Shown here: positions 5,545-7,045 of the stretch, in pieces
Layout: every line of letters begins with the position of its first letter
Position numbering within the stretch: position 1 is the stretch's first letter
Notes under the pieces: model-generated
Databases searched by the model: none
Told to the model about the DNA's origin: nothing
The model's input: the letters and a program-made list of their open reading frames with translations, nothing else
Position numbers and translations under genes: made by a program
NCBI GenBank assembly: GCA_003154555.1
Contig: PMDT01000186.1
Location: forward strand, 3,663-10,707
From: Spirochaetaceae bacterium
Lineage (GTDB): Bacteria; Spirochaetota; Spirochaetia; SZUA-6; Fen-1364
Reading direction: 5' to 3'
Length of the DNA stretch: 7,045 bases

Positions 5545-6486
5545 ATGACCACGGATCGCGACCTGATCATCATCGGAGCCGGCGGGGCAGGCCTTTCTGC
5601 GGCCCAGTACGGGGCGAGGGGAAACCTGCGCACGCTCGTCCTGGACGAAATGGCTTCGGGAGGCCAGGCGCTCCTCATTGAAGGGCTGGAGAACTACCCG
5701 GGATTCCCCGAGCCCATCAGCGGCTTCGATTTCACGCAGAAAATGGAGAATCAGGCCCGGCGATTCGGCGCCGAGTTCGCAAATGCCTCGGTTCTTTCCA
5801 TCAAGGCCAGGGATCACGTGTTCACGGTGGAAACGGACCAGGGCCCCCTCACCTCCCTGGCGGTGATCCTTGCCACGGGCGCGGTCCATCGCAGCCTCGG
5901 CGTGACGGGAGAGGCGGAGCTCGCGGGCCACGGGGTCTCCTACTGCGCCACGTGCGACGGTCCGTTCTTCAAGGCCAGGCGCATGCTCGTCGTGGGCGGC
6001 GGGGACGCTGCCTGTGATGAGGCGATGTATCTCGCCCATCTCGCCTCGGGGGTGCTCATGATCCATCGCAAGGAAAAGTTCCGCGCGCAGAAGTCGCTCG
6101 CCTCCCGGGTGCTCGCCAACACGAAGATCGAGGTGCGATTCAACACCGAGCTGATAAGGATCGAGGGCTCGCCCACGGTGTCCCGGGTGCAGCTCTTCAA
6201 CAATGCGACGAACAGGGAATGCGCGGAGGACGTGGCCGCGGTGTTCATCTTCATCGGCTCCGACCCCAAGAGCAGCCTCGCGGTACCCCTGGGCGTCAAG
6301 CGTGACGACGTGGGCTACATCGAGACCAACCAGCGCATGGAAACCGGCGTGCCGGGCTTCTACGCCGTCGGCGACGTGCGGGCAAGCCCGTTCCGCCAGC
6401 TCGTGGTGGCCGCGGCGGAAGGCTCAATCGCGGCGCACGCCGCCGGGCAGTACATCGATGAGCTGAAGGGGGAAGAGTACAATTGA
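5545..6486 (+). CDS. trxB: Thioredoxin reductase (NADPH, FAD)
   Basis: This cytosolic flavoenzyme transfers electrons from NADPH through FAD and a redox-active disulfide to thioredoxin. The 313 residues match low-molecular-weight TrxB (about 310-320). The FAD-binding GAGGAGLSAA is at 11-20 and the GGQ..ENYPGFPEPISGFD block is at about 39-62. The ATG motif (ILATGAVHRSLGV) is at about 108-120. The active-site CxxC is C134-A-T-C137-D138 in YCATCDGPFF. The NADPH-binding motif GGGDAACDEA is at 151-160, with the basic HRKEKFRA at 174-181 that favours NADPH. The C-terminal FAD segment AVGDVRASPFRQLVVAAAEG is at about 274-293. All catalytic elements are present. It is divergent from the flagellar unit. 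Its stop codon overlaps the TTG start of the downstream lipoyl-ligase gene, which suggests co-translation and perhaps a shared role with a lipoyl-dependent enzyme. Confidence 0.96.
   Translation: MTTDRDLIIIGAGGAGLSAAQYGARGNLRTLVLDEMASGGQALLIEGLENYPGFPEPISGFDFTQKMENQARRFGAEFANASVLSIKARDHVFTVETDQGPLTSLAVILATGAVHRSLGVTGEAELAGHGVSYCATCDGPFFKARRMLVVGGGDAACDEAMYLAHLASGVLMIHRKEKFRAQKSLASRVLANTKIEVRFNTELIRIEGSPTVSRVQLFNNATNRECAEDVAAVFIFIGSDPKSSLAVPLGVKRDDVGYIETNQRMETGVPGFYAVGDVRASPFRQLVVAAAEGSIAAHAAGQYIDELKGEEYN
6467..6477 (+). promoter_or_regulatory. Ribosome binding site of the lipoate/octanoyl-transferase gene
   Basis: AGGGGGAAGAG lies within the last trxB codons, ending 5 bp before the TTG at 6483. 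It supports the unusual TTG start over the in-frame ATG at 6570, which would remove the conserved KFRLIIHPR strand at the N-terminus of the fold. Confidence 0.6.
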
Positions 6487-7045
6487 GCTCCGCCTCCGGT
6501 CCCGGACGGAGCGGCCCCGACGCGGTAGTTGCCCGCGACGCGAAATTCCGTCTCATCATTCACCCGCGCATGGAAGGACGCCTGGACATGGCCGTTGACG
6601 AGGCGCTTGCGGAAGCAGTGGGCAATGGCGACAGCCCGCCCGTGGTGCGTCTGTACGGCTTCTTTCCGGCAACACTTTCACTGGGCAGATTCCAGCGCGT
6701 GAAGGGGCTGGTGGCCGATGACCGGCTCGCGGAGGACGGCGTGACGCTCGTGCGACGACCCACGGGAGGCCACGCCGTGCTCCACGATGCCGAGCTTACC
6801 TACTCCGTCGCCCTGCCCAAGGCGGAGAGCGGATCACTTCCGCGCGGCACACGGAAGCGCGAGGTCTACATGTTCATCGCGCGGATCCTCGTCCGCGGCC
6901 TGGCAAACCTCGGGATTACCGGCACGATCAACGCGGCACAGCAGGGCGACATCCACAACCCCGACTGCTTCGGCTCCGCGGGCGAGTTCGAAATCGCGGG
7001 CATTGCCGGCCGCAAGCTGATCGGCAGCGCGCAGATGACGACCCG
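6483..7045 (+). CDS. Lipoate-protein ligase / octanoyltransferase family protein (LplA/LipM-like), 3' truncated by window
   Basis: This member of the biotin/lipoate A/B ligase fold attaches lipoate or an octanoyl precursor to lipoyl-domain proteins in the cytosol. The first 187 residues are visible and the frame is open at the right edge; family members run about 250-340. Visible motifs are FRLIIHPRMEGRLDMAVDEAL (22-42), PATLSLGRFQ (62-71), and the substrate-binding RRPTGGHAVLHDAELTYSV (91-109). Then follow C162 in PDCFGSAGEFEI and K178 in GRKLIGSAQ (176-184). The Cys together with a GSAQ motif resembles LipM-type octanoyltransferases, which use a catalytic Cys, more than ATP-dependent LplA, but the missing C-terminus leaves this open. 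The start is TTG, overlapping the trxB stop (TTGA), with a purine-rich Shine-Dalgarno. Confidence 0.88.
   Translation, partial: MSSASGPGRSGPDAVVARDAKFRLIIHPRMEGRLDMAVDEALAEAVGNGDSPPVVRLYGFFPATLSLGRFQRVKGLVADDRLAEDGVTLVRRPTGGHAVLHDAELTYSVALPKAESGSLPRGTRKREVYMFIARILVRGLANLGITGTINAAQQGDIHNPDCFGSAGEFEIAGIAGRKLIGSAQMTT

Overview
The window is a compact, GC-rich bacterial segment with almost no non-coding DNA. It is chromosomal and housekeeping in character. The best guess for the host is a spirochaete or a close relative. This rests on three things: the FlgK N-terminus (GKRGL, then TVGHNMSNASVEGYSRQRVEM) and FlgL N-terminus (SKIKDLRDDPLAAARSTRFQS), both recalled as spirochaete-like; a FlgK of about 626 residues, longer than the roughly 510-550 of Bacillus or E. 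coli; and the gene order flgN-flgK-flgL-fliW-csrA. That order also occurs in Firmicutes, so the assignment is an inference from memory, not a search result.

Layout. Positions 1-1110 (+): the 3' part of a PAS/HD-GYP cyclic-di-GMP phosphodiesterase gene, probably open at the left edge. Positions 5456-1085 (-): a five-gene flagellar unit, flgN, flgK, flgL, fliW, csrA. It encodes an export chaperone, the two hook-filament junction proteins, the flagellin-binding assembly factor FliW and the RNA-binding repressor CsrA. Junctions are +9, +14, +3 and -7 bp, and each Shine-Dalgarno lies on or beside the preceding stop codon. csrA converges on the HD-GYP gene and the two overlap by 26 bp. Positions 5457-5544: an 88-bp divergent intergenic region. 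Positions 5545-6486 (+): trxB. It is followed, through a TTGA start/stop overlap, by a lipoate/octanoyl-transferase family gene (6483 to beyond the right edge).

How the genes work together. FlgN escorts FlgK and FlgL to the flagellar export apparatus. FliW senses flagellin pools and antagonises CsrA, which represses flagellin translation in systems where this was studied. The neighbouring HD-GYP protein would degrade c-di-GMP, a signal often tied to motility. The divergent trxB/lipoyl pair concerns thiol redox and lipoyl cofactor attachment and looks functionally separate.

No clearly new system was found. The most interesting signals are regulatory. At the convergent HD-GYP/csrA overlap, each transcription unit appears to have a terminator-like hairpin inside the other unit's coding sequence. 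CsrA carries a long C-terminal extension. The flgN leader has a short inverted repeat next to GGA-rich sequence. There are no RNA genes, CRISPR arrays, insertion sequences or other signs of recent transfer.
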